In this document: positions 48,466-56,334 of the stretch, in pieces
How the letters are laid out: every line of letters starts with the position of its first letter
How positions within the stretch are numbered: the stretch's first letter is position 1
NCBI RefSeq assembly: GCF_007289895.1
Contig: NZ_CP041660.1
Coordinates: 1,984,001-2,048,000 of the forward strand
Reading direction: 5' to 3'
DNA length: 64,000 bases
Source: Catenovulum sediminis
Lineage (GTDB): Bacteria; Pseudomonadota; Gammaproteobacteria; Enterobacterales; Alteromonadaceae
Translations under genes and position numbers: made by a program
The notes under the pieces: model-generated
The model's database searches: none
What the model saw: the letters and a program-made list of their open reading frames with translations, nothing else
What the model was told of the DNA's origin: nothing

Positions 48466-50541
48466 TTATTTAAGATAATATTTTGCAGTGAGCCAGAAAC
48501 CTCTGCTTTCGAGTGGGAAATCATTTTGGATTCTTGTACCTGCTGGTTCAAAAGCATTTACATTAAATAAATTTCTAACGGTAAGTGTAAAGTCTGTGCG
48601 GTCATTAAAGGTATAATTCAGGTTTAAATTTGTCCAGTTGTAGTCATCGATTGAATTTCTATTGTCGCCGGAAGCTCTTTCTCTGGACATAATCCAATAT
48701 GAATCTAAGTAAAGCTGCAGTTCATCATTAATCTGCCATTGGATTGTCGCATCCAATTGTTGCTGCGGGGCATCAGCGATATCAGTGCCGTTGGTAAACT
48801 CTGATTTTTGCCAAGCATAGCCAAACTTTAAGTCGACAGCCGTAACAGGAGACCAGATAAATTCAAACTCTGAACCATAGCCATCTTGTTGTTGTGAGTT
48901 TTGCAATTGTACTGTGCCATCTGGGTTCGGCTGGTATTCTAGCAAGTCAGTTGCTTGATAAGAAAACAAACTTAGTAAGATTTGGGTATCAAATGTAGGG
49001 CGGTAATCAAATGCCAGTTCATATGTATCAATTTGTTCTGGTCGTAATTCTGGGTTACCCAGTAAAACTGGGTTATTTTTTGAATAGAGATCGCCAAAAG
49101 AAGGGGCTCTGAACGCGCTACCATATAAAAATTTAGAGGTTAGGTTGTAGCTGGTTTGCCACACCAATGCGACTCGCGGGTTGATGGTAGAGCCAAAATC
49201 TGAGTAATTATCGTATCTTATACCGGAAGTTAACGTCCAATCATTGGCGAGATTCCACTCATCCTGCACAGAAATATAACTCAGTTTTCGAGCGTTATCA
49301 CCAATGAAAATATGTTCGGTACCACGCAAACTGGTCAATCTAGCATCTTGCGTTGTTTCATTGCCTTCCAGTACCCCTGGACCAAAGTTTTTATATTCAT
49401 CGGTTTTTTCATAACTGTATTTAAACCCAACCTCAGCTCTGATTTCATGTGAACTTGAACTTGATATCAAGGCGGTTAGCTTAGCACCATAATTGGTATC
49501 GTAGAGTTCAGGTGCGCCAATGTATCCTTGGGTAAAGGTGGTTCCATTGCCGTCTTGATAACCCGGTGGGAAAATTTGAAAGCGAGTAAGTGATTCGTAA
49601 TCCTGTAAAAAGGAAGAAAAATGTAGATGCAGATTATCCGTCACTTGTTTTTGAAAACCCAGGGAGACTGAGAATTGTTCGCTTCTGGTTAAATCGTTAT
49701 TAGAAAGTGCTTGGGCAGCACCCGCACCGGTTCCGCCTTCAATATCAAGGTACCATAACTTCGCATAAAAGGATTGGTATTCTGCCTGCAAATGCACATC
49801 TAGGTATTTATGCTGAGTATCTAAAGCACTTGGCGCAAGAGAAAGGTCGGATAAACCCAAGAGCGTTAAAAAGTCGCTGTCGATAATTCTGCTTGAGTCT
49901 CCATCGGTTCTTTGCCACTGAGCATTTGCACTGTATTTGAGGTCCCCCGATTCTGACTGATAGTTAAACCAGCTCGCTTTGGTGTTAAATGATCCGGCTT
50001 TTGCACCGACTTCATTTTTGTAGATAGAATCAGTGCCTTTAGTGATGATATTAATAACACCTGAGAATGCGTCAGCGCCATAAACAGCTGAACCCGGGCC
50101 TTTAATAATTTCAATACGGTCAATAATATTGACACCAACATCAAAAATATTCCATTTTGCACCGGTAAACTCGTAAGTTGTGCGCATTCCATTGACTAAC
50201 ACTAATACTTGTGGGTTCTGGTCAGTATGAATGCCTCGAATAGAATAAGATGGATTCATTCGATTCAGTTTAGAAGGGTATACGTGAATGCCAGTAACGG
50301 ATTCAATCGCTTGGTGTACTGTGTTTGCGCCCATCGCTTTGATATCGTCGCTGGTAATAATGCTGGCCACAGAGGGCGCTTTATAAATAGGCTTTTTGGT
50401 ACCAGTGGCAATGCTGATGAACTCTTCATCACCATAAAAATCTTCTAAGCTGAATCCCATTTCAGCATAAGGTTCATTACTCAAAGCCGGATAAGAAAGA
50501 GCGCAAGTAAGGCAAAACAAAGAGTAAGTTGTTTTGAACAT
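48466..50541 (-). CDS. TonB-dependent outer-membrane receptor
   Basis: 691 residues from ATG 50541 (a start at 50589 is open but adds a polar stretch before the signal). Signal MFKTTYSLFCLTCALSYPALS. A TonB-box-like stretch and plug follow (SIATGTKKPIYKAPSVASII, AIESVTGIHVYPSKLNRMNP, SYSIRGIHTDQNPQVLVLVN, RIEIIKGPGSAVYGADAFSG), then a 22-strand type barrel with FRAPSFGDLY and NPELRPEQIDTYELAFDYR, ending in the strand LESRGFWLTAKYYLK. The plug form with ATGTKKPI...APSVAS is one I associate with receptors near sensory kinases rather than iron operons. Ligand unknown. First gene of the operon with the two citrate-synthase-like genes and the hydrolase. Confidence 0.9.
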   Translation of the reverse strand: MFKTTYSLFCLTCALSYPALSNEPYAEMGFSLEDFYGDEEFISIATGTKKPIYKAPSVASIITSDDIKAMGANTVHQAIESVTGIHVYPSKLNRMNPSYSIRGIHTDQNPQVLVLVNGMRTTYEFTGAKWNIFDVGVNIIDRIEIIKGPGSAVYGADAFSGVINIITKGTDSIYKNEVGAKAGSFNTKASWFNYQSESGDLKYSANAQWQRTDGDSSRIIDSDFLTLLGLSDLSLAPSALDTQHKYLDVHLQAEYQSFYAKLWYLDIEGGTGAGAAQALSNNDLTRSEQFSVSLGFQKQVTDNLHLHFSSFLQDYESLTRFQIFPPGYQDGNGTTFTQGYIGAPELYDTNYGAKLTALISSSSSHEIRAEVGFKYSYEKTDEYKNFGPGVLEGNETTQDARLTSLRGTEHIFIGDNARKLSYISVQDEWNLANDWTLTSGIRYDNYSDFGSTINPRVALVWQTSYNLTSKFLYGSAFRAPSFGDLYSKNNPVLLGNPELRPEQIDTYELAFDYRPTFDTQILLSLFSYQATDLLEYQPNPDGTVQLQNSQQQDGYGSEFEFIWSPVTAVDLKFGYAWQKSEFTNGTDIADAPQQQLDATIQWQINDELQLYLDSYWIMSRERASGDNRNSIDDYNWTNLNLNYTFNDRTDFTLTVRNLFNVNAFEPAGTRIQNDFPLESRGFWLTAKYYLK

Positions 50542-50597
50542 AGAAAATTCCGTTACTGATTTAATTATGCTTTTATTTTTGTTTAGCACTCAGACTA

Positions 50598-50621
50598 GCT
50601 TGTTTTTTATAAAAAACAAGC
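50598..50621. promoter_or_regulatory. Perfect 24-bp palindrome upstream of the TonB receptor gene
   Basis: GCTTGTTTTTTA (50598-50609) is followed without a gap by its exact reverse complement (50610-50621). It is 57 bp before the receptor start at 50541, in the promoter area, and 144 bp past the stop of the thiamine-diphosphate enzyme gene. It could be an operator or an RNA hairpin. Elsewhere in this 223-bp gap (50542-50764) I see only an imperfect repeat TACTG-AA-CAGTA near 50725. Confidence 0.45.
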
Positions 50622-50764
50622 ATTCAGCTATTAAATTTAGCGCCAGTCGTCAAAACGAATGTTTTCTAAACAAAAATTTATGCGGCATTAACATGATACT
50701 ATGCAAGGTGTTAATTCTGAACACTACTGAACAGTATTTTACTATTTGGTTAGCCTTGCTTTTA

Positions 50765-52525
50765 TTACCCACCCGGTGTTGCCGAGCCTTTGTTAGCCAA
50801 CCCTTTTACACGTTCACCCATAGGGGGTATTTCTTCCGGATCAATTCTAACATCCAATAGTGTGGGTTGTGTTTTGCTAAATAAACGATGCCAATCAATT
50901 TCGACCAGTTCATCAGCATTTGTAATAACAATCCCTTCTAAACCCATACTTTCTGCCATTTGAGCATAATTAATTGTATTTAATTTAAAACCGATTTTTT
51001 CTGCATTTCCAAGCCGCTGGCCATGCATTACCATACCCAAAGCGGCATCATTTAAAATTAAAAATACAACGGGTAAATTGTGCTGAGCAGCAACCGTAAT
51101 TTCTTGCGCACTCATTAAATAACTGCCATCGCCAGTTACACAAATCGTGGGTTCCGATTTTGTCGCAAAAGCAGAGCCTATCGCTGAAGATATTGCCCAC
51201 GCCATAGAGCCGAATCCCATTGCGATACGATAATATCCATTGGTATCTTTACGTTGATAATAGTGGGTTGCCCATGACCAAGCATTGCCGGCATCAATGT
51301 GCATCCGAGTGTTTTCGGGTAAGTTTTTAGCGAGCTCAGAAAATAGTCGTTGAGGTTTTAAAGGGATAGCATTGGACAGGCACTTTTCAGGCTCTGCTAA
51401 CACCGATCTGCTGCCAAAGCAGTTTGGCTGAGGAATGGCTTCGGTTAATAAACCTGGCCAATCTCGTCCCCATTTTTGCGCAGTATTTACACTGTCGATA
51501 AGGCGTTTCATGATTGCCGTAATTTTACCACAAACGTGTAGGCGCGCCATTGGCGAGCGGGTAAAATGTTCAGGTGTCGAATCAACATGAATCAGCTTAC
51601 TGGACAATAATGGGCTTTCTAACCAACCACTGGTACCCAATTCTCCCAACTGAGCGCCGATCGCTATTACTAAATCTAGCTCATCATTATGAATCACTTT
51701 TTTCGCACTTTCGTGACCTGCAAAACCATAAACGCCGCGATACAGTGGATGTGTTTCATCTATCCACCTTTTACCCACTGGGCCTGTCACAAATGGCGCA
51801 TTTATTAATTCGGCAAATTCTTGAATGAGTTTTCCAGCATGCTGACAACCATCACCTAAAAACAAGGCGACTTGATTGGCATGTGCTAGTTCCTGACATA
51901 ATTGATCCAGCGATTCGTAATCAGATAACGAAAAATCTTGTGTTAATCGCGCAGCTTTTAGATCACTTGGAAAGTATACTTCTGCCCGCAAAATATCAGA
52001 TGGAATACTTATGTGGGCCGTGCCTTTCGGGGTGCGCATTGCATTCATAATGGCGGATATTAACTTGTTTTCAACTTGTTGCGGGTGGCTGATAAGTGTA
52101 TTAAACGAGGTGCAGTGACGAAACATAGAGACCACATCAATGGCTGCGCAGGATGAATCTTGTAAAGACTTGCGACCAAACTTGGGGAGCGGTGTTTGTG
52201 CAGTAATCACCAACATTGGAATTTTGTCAGAGTGCGCTGAAGCGACCCCTGTAATTAAATTGGTTGAACCTGGGCCAGTTGTTGAGCAGACGACACCGAG
52301 TTTGCCAGTCTCTCGGGCGTATCCATCTGCCATAAACGCAGCGCCGCATTCATGTCGGGCGACAATCGCCTTAATACCGCCGCGGCGCTCACTAATGGCT
52401 AACGCATTGTATAAGGGCTCAATCGCACCGCCGGGCACACCAAAAACATATTCGACACCTAATTTTTCTAAATAGTGGAGAATTAAATCTGCAAAACTAA
52501 TGCTAGTCGACTTTACTTCAGACAT
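50765..52525 (-). CDS. Thiamine-diphosphate-dependent enzyme (acetolactate synthase-like)
   Basis: 586 residues. Pyr domain with the catalytic Glu in AIVARHECGAAFMADGYAR (Glu59) and VCSTTGPGSTNLITGVASA; central domain with VALFLGDGCQHAG and PFVTGPVGKRWIDETHPLYR; PP domain with the diphosphate motif VTGDGSYLMSAQEI...LILNDAALGMV (GDG about 25 residues before ND). All parts of a pyruvate-decarboxylase-type enzyme are present. No acetolactate synthase small subunit or other ilv gene is nearby, and the C-terminus is not of the IlvB type, so a different 2-oxo acid or aldehyde ligation is likely. It stands between waaA and the TonB receptor, 223 bp ahead of the latter. Confidence 0.85.
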   Translation of the reverse strand: MSEVKSTSISFADLILHYLEKLGVEYVFGVPGGAIEPLYNALAISERRGGIKAIVARHECGAAFMADGYARETGKLGVVCSTTGPGSTNLITGVASAHSDKIPMLVITAQTPLPKFGRKSLQDSSCAAIDVVSMFRHCTSFNTLISHPQQVENKLISAIMNAMRTPKGTAHISIPSDILRAEVYFPSDLKAARLTQDFSLSDYESLDQLCQELAHANQVALFLGDGCQHAGKLIQEFAELINAPFVTGPVGKRWIDETHPLYRGVYGFAGHESAKKVIHNDELDLVIAIGAQLGELGTSGWLESPLLSSKLIHVDSTPEHFTRSPMARLHVCGKITAIMKRLIDSVNTAQKWGRDWPGLLTEAIPQPNCFGSRSVLAEPEKCLSNAIPLKPQRLFSELAKNLPENTRMHIDAGNAWSWATHYYQRKDTNGYYRIAMGFGSMAWAISSAIGSAFATKSEPTICVTGDGSYLMSAQEITVAAQHNLPVVFLILNDAALGMVMHGQRLGNAEKIGFKLNTINYAQMAESMGLEGIVITNADELVEIDWHRLFSKTQPTLLDVRIDPEEIPPMGERVKGLANKGSATPGG

Positions 52526-52584
52526 GGCTGGTCAATCGCCTTATTATTTTACTTAGTTACGAATACACTTTATTGGAATTCTGT

Positions 52585-52606
52585 GCGGCAATTACTTGCC
52601 GCTTTT
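52585..52606 (+). other. Hairpin with T-run, plus-strand orientation
   Basis: GCGGCAA (52585-52591), loop TTAC, TTGCCGC (52596-52602), TTTT. It has terminator form only for plus-strand transcription, although both flanking genes are on the minus strand. It may block antisense transcription into waaA, or act as an RNA stem in the leader of the thiamine-diphosphate enzyme gene (start 52525). Confidence 0.4.
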
Positions 52607-52632
52607 GACTATTTGCGGAAAATAATTGCCGG

Positions 52633-53967
52633 TCAATTGTATACGCGTCGCTTACTAGTTGTAAACTGTTCTCGACGTAGGGCTGCTTTGTGAGCAATAT
52701 TTAACTGAGTATTAATCAATTGAACTGTATGTTCACTGGCACCTTGAAAAGCTTGCTGACAACTCTTAGCCTGATAAGCCAATGCTAAGCGTGCTGACTT
52801 GTTTGTTATCAGATAAGCTAATTGTGTTTGCAACCCTAACTTATCGTTAACTTTAGTACAGCCTTGATATTCGGCAAGTATTTGATAGCTTTTTTCAAAA
52901 TTGAAAACATGCGGGCCGTGTAAGATGGCTTTTTCCTGGCAGGCACTCTCGAATGGGTTATGACCGCCACGCTCTACTAAGCTCCCGCCCACAAAAACCA
53001 TGTTTGCAAGGGCGATATAGTAAGCCATTTCACCCAATGTATCGCCAACGATGACCTGAGTGTTCGCGTTAGGTTTATCCGCGATTTGTGTTTTACGTTC
53101 TGTGGCAAAGTATGTTCTGCACTCGTCGTAAACTTGGGCAAATCTGTCTGGATGTCGAGGGACGATAATCAAAAGTAAATCGGGAAATTTTTTAACTAAC
53201 GACTTATGGGTTTGCAAGATTTGCGTTTCTTCTCCCGGATGAGTGCTAGCAGCTAACCATACTGGTTGTTGTAATTGCCAGTTTTGGACAAATTGACTGA
53301 TGTTTTGTTGTTCGCTAGGGCTGAGCCGTGTATCAAATTTAATATTGCCGGTTATTTTAATGCGATCGGGTCGACAGCCCAACTGTAAAAAACGTTTAGC
53401 ATCTGTATCAAATTGTGCAGCGACTAAATCTAATTTTTGCATCATATTAAAGGTTAATTTTGCAAACTTTCGATAGCCTTTAGCAGAGCGCTCAGACATT
53501 CGTGCATTGATCACCATCACCCGGCAGTTAATGCGTTTAGCGTGGTGAATTAAATTTGGCCAAAGTTCTGTTTCCATTAAAACGAGTACACTGGGTTTTA
53601 TTTGATCAATAAAGCGACGTTGAATGATGGGGAGGTCAAAAGGTAGATAGCAATGGGTGACTTGCGTGTGTTCACTAAAAGTTTGTTTGATTTGTTGTGA
53701 GCCCGTGGGCGTTGTGCTGGTGACCGTAACCGTCGTATTCGGGTTTTGCTGAATAAACGCGCTAATTATCGGCGTTGCGGCTATCGCCTCACCTAACGAT
53801 GCCACGTGAAAAAGCACACCGCCGCTTTTTACTGTTATTTTTTTACGTGCTAGTCGCTCATCCCAGCGCACTCCGTACTCAGGTTGTTTTCTGGATTTGC
53901 GTTTTAGCCGCAGTAACATAAATGGCAGCAAAACACGCATCAATTGATTATAAATAAAGTGAGTCAT
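52633..53967 (-). CDS. waaA: 3-deoxy-D-manno-octulosonic acid (Kdo) transferase
   Basis: 444 residues. An N-terminal membrane anchor (about 1-20) then the Glycos_transf_N (KdtA) domain with FHVASLGEAIAATPII (catalytic Glu60), TVTSTTPTGSQQIKQTF, LMETELWPNLIHHAKR and VINARMSERSAKGYRKF; the C-domain carries AASTHPGEETQILQTHKSL, IIVPRHPDRF, VGDTLGEMAYYIALANMVF and GGSLVERGGHNPFE. All blocks of WaaA are present. It attaches Kdo to lipid A precursor on the cytoplasmic face of the inner membrane. A second, divergent copy begins at 63042. Confidence 0.96.
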   Translation of the reverse strand: MTHFIYNQLMRVLLPFMLLRLKRKSRKQPEYGVRWDERLARKKITVKSGGVLFHVASLGEAIAATPIISAFIQQNPNTTVTVTSTTPTGSQQIKQTFSEHTQVTHCYLPFDLPIIQRRFIDQIKPSVLVLMETELWPNLIHHAKRINCRVMVINARMSERSAKGYRKFAKLTFNMMQKLDLVAAQFDTDAKRFLQLGCRPDRIKITGNIKFDTRLSPSEQQNISQFVQNWQLQQPVWLAASTHPGEETQILQTHKSLVKKFPDLLLIIVPRHPDRFAQVYDECRTYFATERKTQIADKPNANTQVIVGDTLGEMAYYIALANMVFVGGSLVERGGHNPFESACQEKAILHGPHVFNFEKSYQILAEYQGCTKVNDKLGLQTQLAYLITNKSARLALAYQAKSCQQAFQGASEHTVQLINTQLNIAHKAALRREQFTTSKRRVYN

Positions 53968-54093
53968 ATGTTAATCCGGAAGCGTCGTCAATGGGCAATT
54001 CCATACGAAAAAGTTTATGCAGCTGTAGTGTCATTTGAGTGAAATAAAGATGAAGTATTTTTGACGCTCAGTTTTTAAAATTCGAGCAACCGA

Positions 54094-55182
54094 ATGGCGA
54101 TACCTCCACAAAATATATTATTTATCAGATTGAGCGCGATAGGAGATGCAATTATGGCATCCGCTATCTTGCCCGCATTGAAAAATAAATATCCAAATAG
54201 TCGCTTAATTTGGTTAGCAGAGCCGGTGGCGGCGTCTTTATTAAAAGGTCATCCATTGATTGACAAGCTGATCGTTTTACCGCGAGATGAATGGAAATCA
54301 ATGTGGAAAAAAAAACAATACATTCGCTGTTTTAAAGCGGTTTCGGCTTTTGTAAAAGCATTAAAACGCGAAGATATCGATTTAGCGATAGATGCTCAAG
54401 GTTTATTAAAAAGTGGTTTATGGGCATGGTTCAGTGGTGCTCAACAAAGGGTTGGTTTAGGCTCAAAGGAAGGTAGTCAATATTTGATGACTGAGCTTGT
54501 TGAGCGTTTGCCGGATGATCCTGAAATATGTTCAGAATATCGAGATCTGGCCAACTATTTAAAGCTAGATACGCAACAATTTTTTATGTCTATGCCGGTT
54601 GATGCTGCAGACATAAAAGCGAGTCAGCAAACCTTAATTGAACATGGCCTAGAGCCCAATTTACCTTATATTGTGATATGTCCATTTACCACTCGAGCGC
54701 AAAAACACTGGATTGACCAACATTGGCATACCCTGTTCAATCAATACTTAGCTAAGCAACCAGCACAAACCGTTGTTTTAGGTGGACCCGGTGATCTCGA
54801 ACCTAGTAAAACCCTGTTAGAGGGTATCAAGCAGCCTGAAAAAATCATCAATATGGTGGGTAAAACCTCGCTAAAACAAGCTGCGGCACTTATCAAAAGT
54901 GCTCAACTATTAATCGGGGTCGATACCGGTCTGACACATATGGGCATTGCTCAACAAACACCTACTTTGGCAATTTTTGGCTCAACTTTTCCGTACAAAA
55001 TTACCAACTCGCCAACAGCTAAGGTCTTATATGAACAACAAGAATGTGCCCCTTGCAGGCGCAAACCCAGTTGTCAGGGGGCTTTTACCTGCATGTGGCA
55101 GGTTACGCCTGAATATGTATGGTTGAATGCGCAGCAATGGTTGCTTGGACAAACGGCCAAACTAAGCATAAGCGAATTATAA
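54094..55182 (+). CDS. LPS heptosyltransferase (GT9, WaaC/WaaF-like)
   Basis: 362 residues. GT9 opening ILFIRLSAIGDAIMASAILP, DLAIDAQGLLKSGLWAWFSG, the C-domain with VICPFTTRAQKHWIDQHW, VVLGGPGDLEPS and the ADP-heptose site GVDTGLTHMGIAQQTPTLAI. The SAIGD form and DAQGLLKS are those of heptosyltransferase I. Near the C-terminus is a cysteine cluster (CAPCRRKPSCQGAFTC) seen in several GT9 enzymes. It adds L-glycero-D-manno-heptose to the Kdo-lipid A. Divergent from waaA; 3 bp ahead of the GT4 gene. gmhA and hldE, further right, supply its donor. Confidence 0.9.
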   Translation: MAIPPQNILFIRLSAIGDAIMASAILPALKNKYPNSRLIWLAEPVAASLLKGHPLIDKLIVLPRDEWKSMWKKKQYIRCFKAVSAFVKALKREDIDLAIDAQGLLKSGLWAWFSGAQQRVGLGSKEGSQYLMTELVERLPDDPEICSEYRDLANYLKLDTQQFFMSMPVDAADIKASQQTLIEHGLEPNLPYIVICPFTTRAQKHWIDQHWHTLFNQYLAKQPAQTVVLGGPGDLEPSKTLLEGIKQPEKIINMVGKTSLKQAAALIKSAQLLIGVDTGLTHMGIAQQTPTLAIFGSTFPYKITNSPTAKVLYEQQECAPCRRKPSCQGAFTCMWQVTPEYVWLNAQQWLLGQTAKLSISEL

Positions 55183-55185
55183 ATA

Positions 55186-56334
55186 ATGAAAAAAATAACC
55201 ATAGTGCATATCGAAGCAGGTCGCCATCTTTACGGTGGGGCGCTACAGGTCGTTTATTTATTGCAGGCACTTAGAAAAAATCCAGCAATAGAAAACATCC
55301 TGTTGTGTCCGGAAAACTCAGAGATAGCTAAACATTGTCAGGATATTAACAGTGGTATTGGCAGCGACATTTGCAAAGTCATACCAATTAAGATGAAAGG
55401 TGAGCTGGATATCACACTAACGTTTCGAATCGCTAAAATTTTAAAACAGACAAACGCGGATATTTTACATGTGCATAGTCGCCGTGGTGCTGACATCTTC
55501 GGAGGTTTAGCGGCTAAGCTTGTATCGGTTCCTTGTTTATTGACACGTCGAGTCGATAACAAAGAGCCGCCTTGGTTATGTCGCATTAAATATCCGCTTT
55601 TTGCCAAAACAATCTGTATCTCTGACGGTATTAAACAGGTATTGCTACAGCAAGGTGTAGCCGAATCAAAATTGGCTACTATTCGCAGTGTTGTTGATAC
55701 TGAAAAATATAGTGCCACGCCAGACTCAGACTGGTTTTATTCAACTTTTAATTTAAATGATTCGCACTTTGTTATAGCAATTATTGCTCAGCTCATCGAG
55801 CGAAAAGGGCATCGCATATTGTTTTCTGCATTGCGAAAATTAGCAAAAAAATACCCGCAGATCCGTTTATTGGTTTTCGGCAAAGGACCATTAGACAATC
55901 AGCTTAAGTCACTCGCCAATACGTTAGGCATTGAGCCTATTGTTCAATTTGCTGGTTTTAGAAGTGATTTAGATAAAGTGTTGCCGAACCTAGATTTAGT
56001 CGTACACCCAGCATTTTCAGAAGGACTGGGGGTATCATTGTTGCAAGCGAGTGCTTGTCAGGTACCCATTATCGCCAGTGCCGTTGGTGGAATTCCTGAA
56101 GCGGTTGAGCATCAAAGAAATGGTTTGTTGTTAGTCGCAGGGGATGAGCGCGCACTGAGTGATGCAATTGAAACCATGATACTCAACCCTCAACTGCGAG
56201 GTACCTATGCTAAACAAGCCAGAGAGAAAATGCTGCAGGAGTTTTCAATTCAAGTGATGGCAGACAGTTATTGCTCGCTTTACCAGTCACTCACCTCAAT
56301 GCCCAAACGTTTAAACAAGGCTAAAAGTTGTTGA
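55186..56334 (+). CDS. Glycosyltransferase family 4 protein (LPS core region)
   Basis: 382 residues. N-domain ITIVHIEAGRHLYGGALQVV and ADILHVHSRRGADIFGGLAA; C-domain FVIAIIAQLIERKGHRILFS, RLLVFGKGPLDNQLKSLA and HPAFSEGLGVSLLQASACQV with the E-x7 pattern of GT4. Cytoplasmic, probably adds a core hexose after the heptosyltransferase, in whose operon it lies. Its last 55 bp overlap the convergent polysialyltransferase-like gene, so one of the two C-termini may be longer than usual. Confidence 0.88.
   Translation: MKKITIVHIEAGRHLYGGALQVVYLLQALRKNPAIENILLCPENSEIAKHCQDINSGIGSDICKVIPIKMKGELDITLTFRIAKILKQTNADILHVHSRRGADIFGGLAAKLVSVPCLLTRRVDNKEPPWLCRIKYPLFAKTICISDGIKQVLLQQGVAESKLATIRSVVDTEKYSATPDSDWFYSTFNLNDSHFVIAIIAQLIERKGHRILFSALRKLAKKYPQIRLLVFGKGPLDNQLKSLANTLGIEPIVQFAGFRSDLDKVLPNLDLVVHPAFSEGLGVSLLQASACQVPIIASAVGGIPEAVEHQRNGLLLVAGDERALSDAIETMILNPQLRGTYAKQAREKMLQEFSIQVMADSYCSLYQSLTSMPKRLNKAKSC

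Noticed and set aside
50700-50745. LexA box at the TACTG-AA-CAGTA repeat
   Set aside because: The spacing of the CTG and CAG halves does not fit the CTG-N10-CAG pattern.
52585-52606. Terminator of waaA
   Set aside because: The T-run is on the plus strand, whereas waaA ends on the minus strand; kept only as a hairpin.
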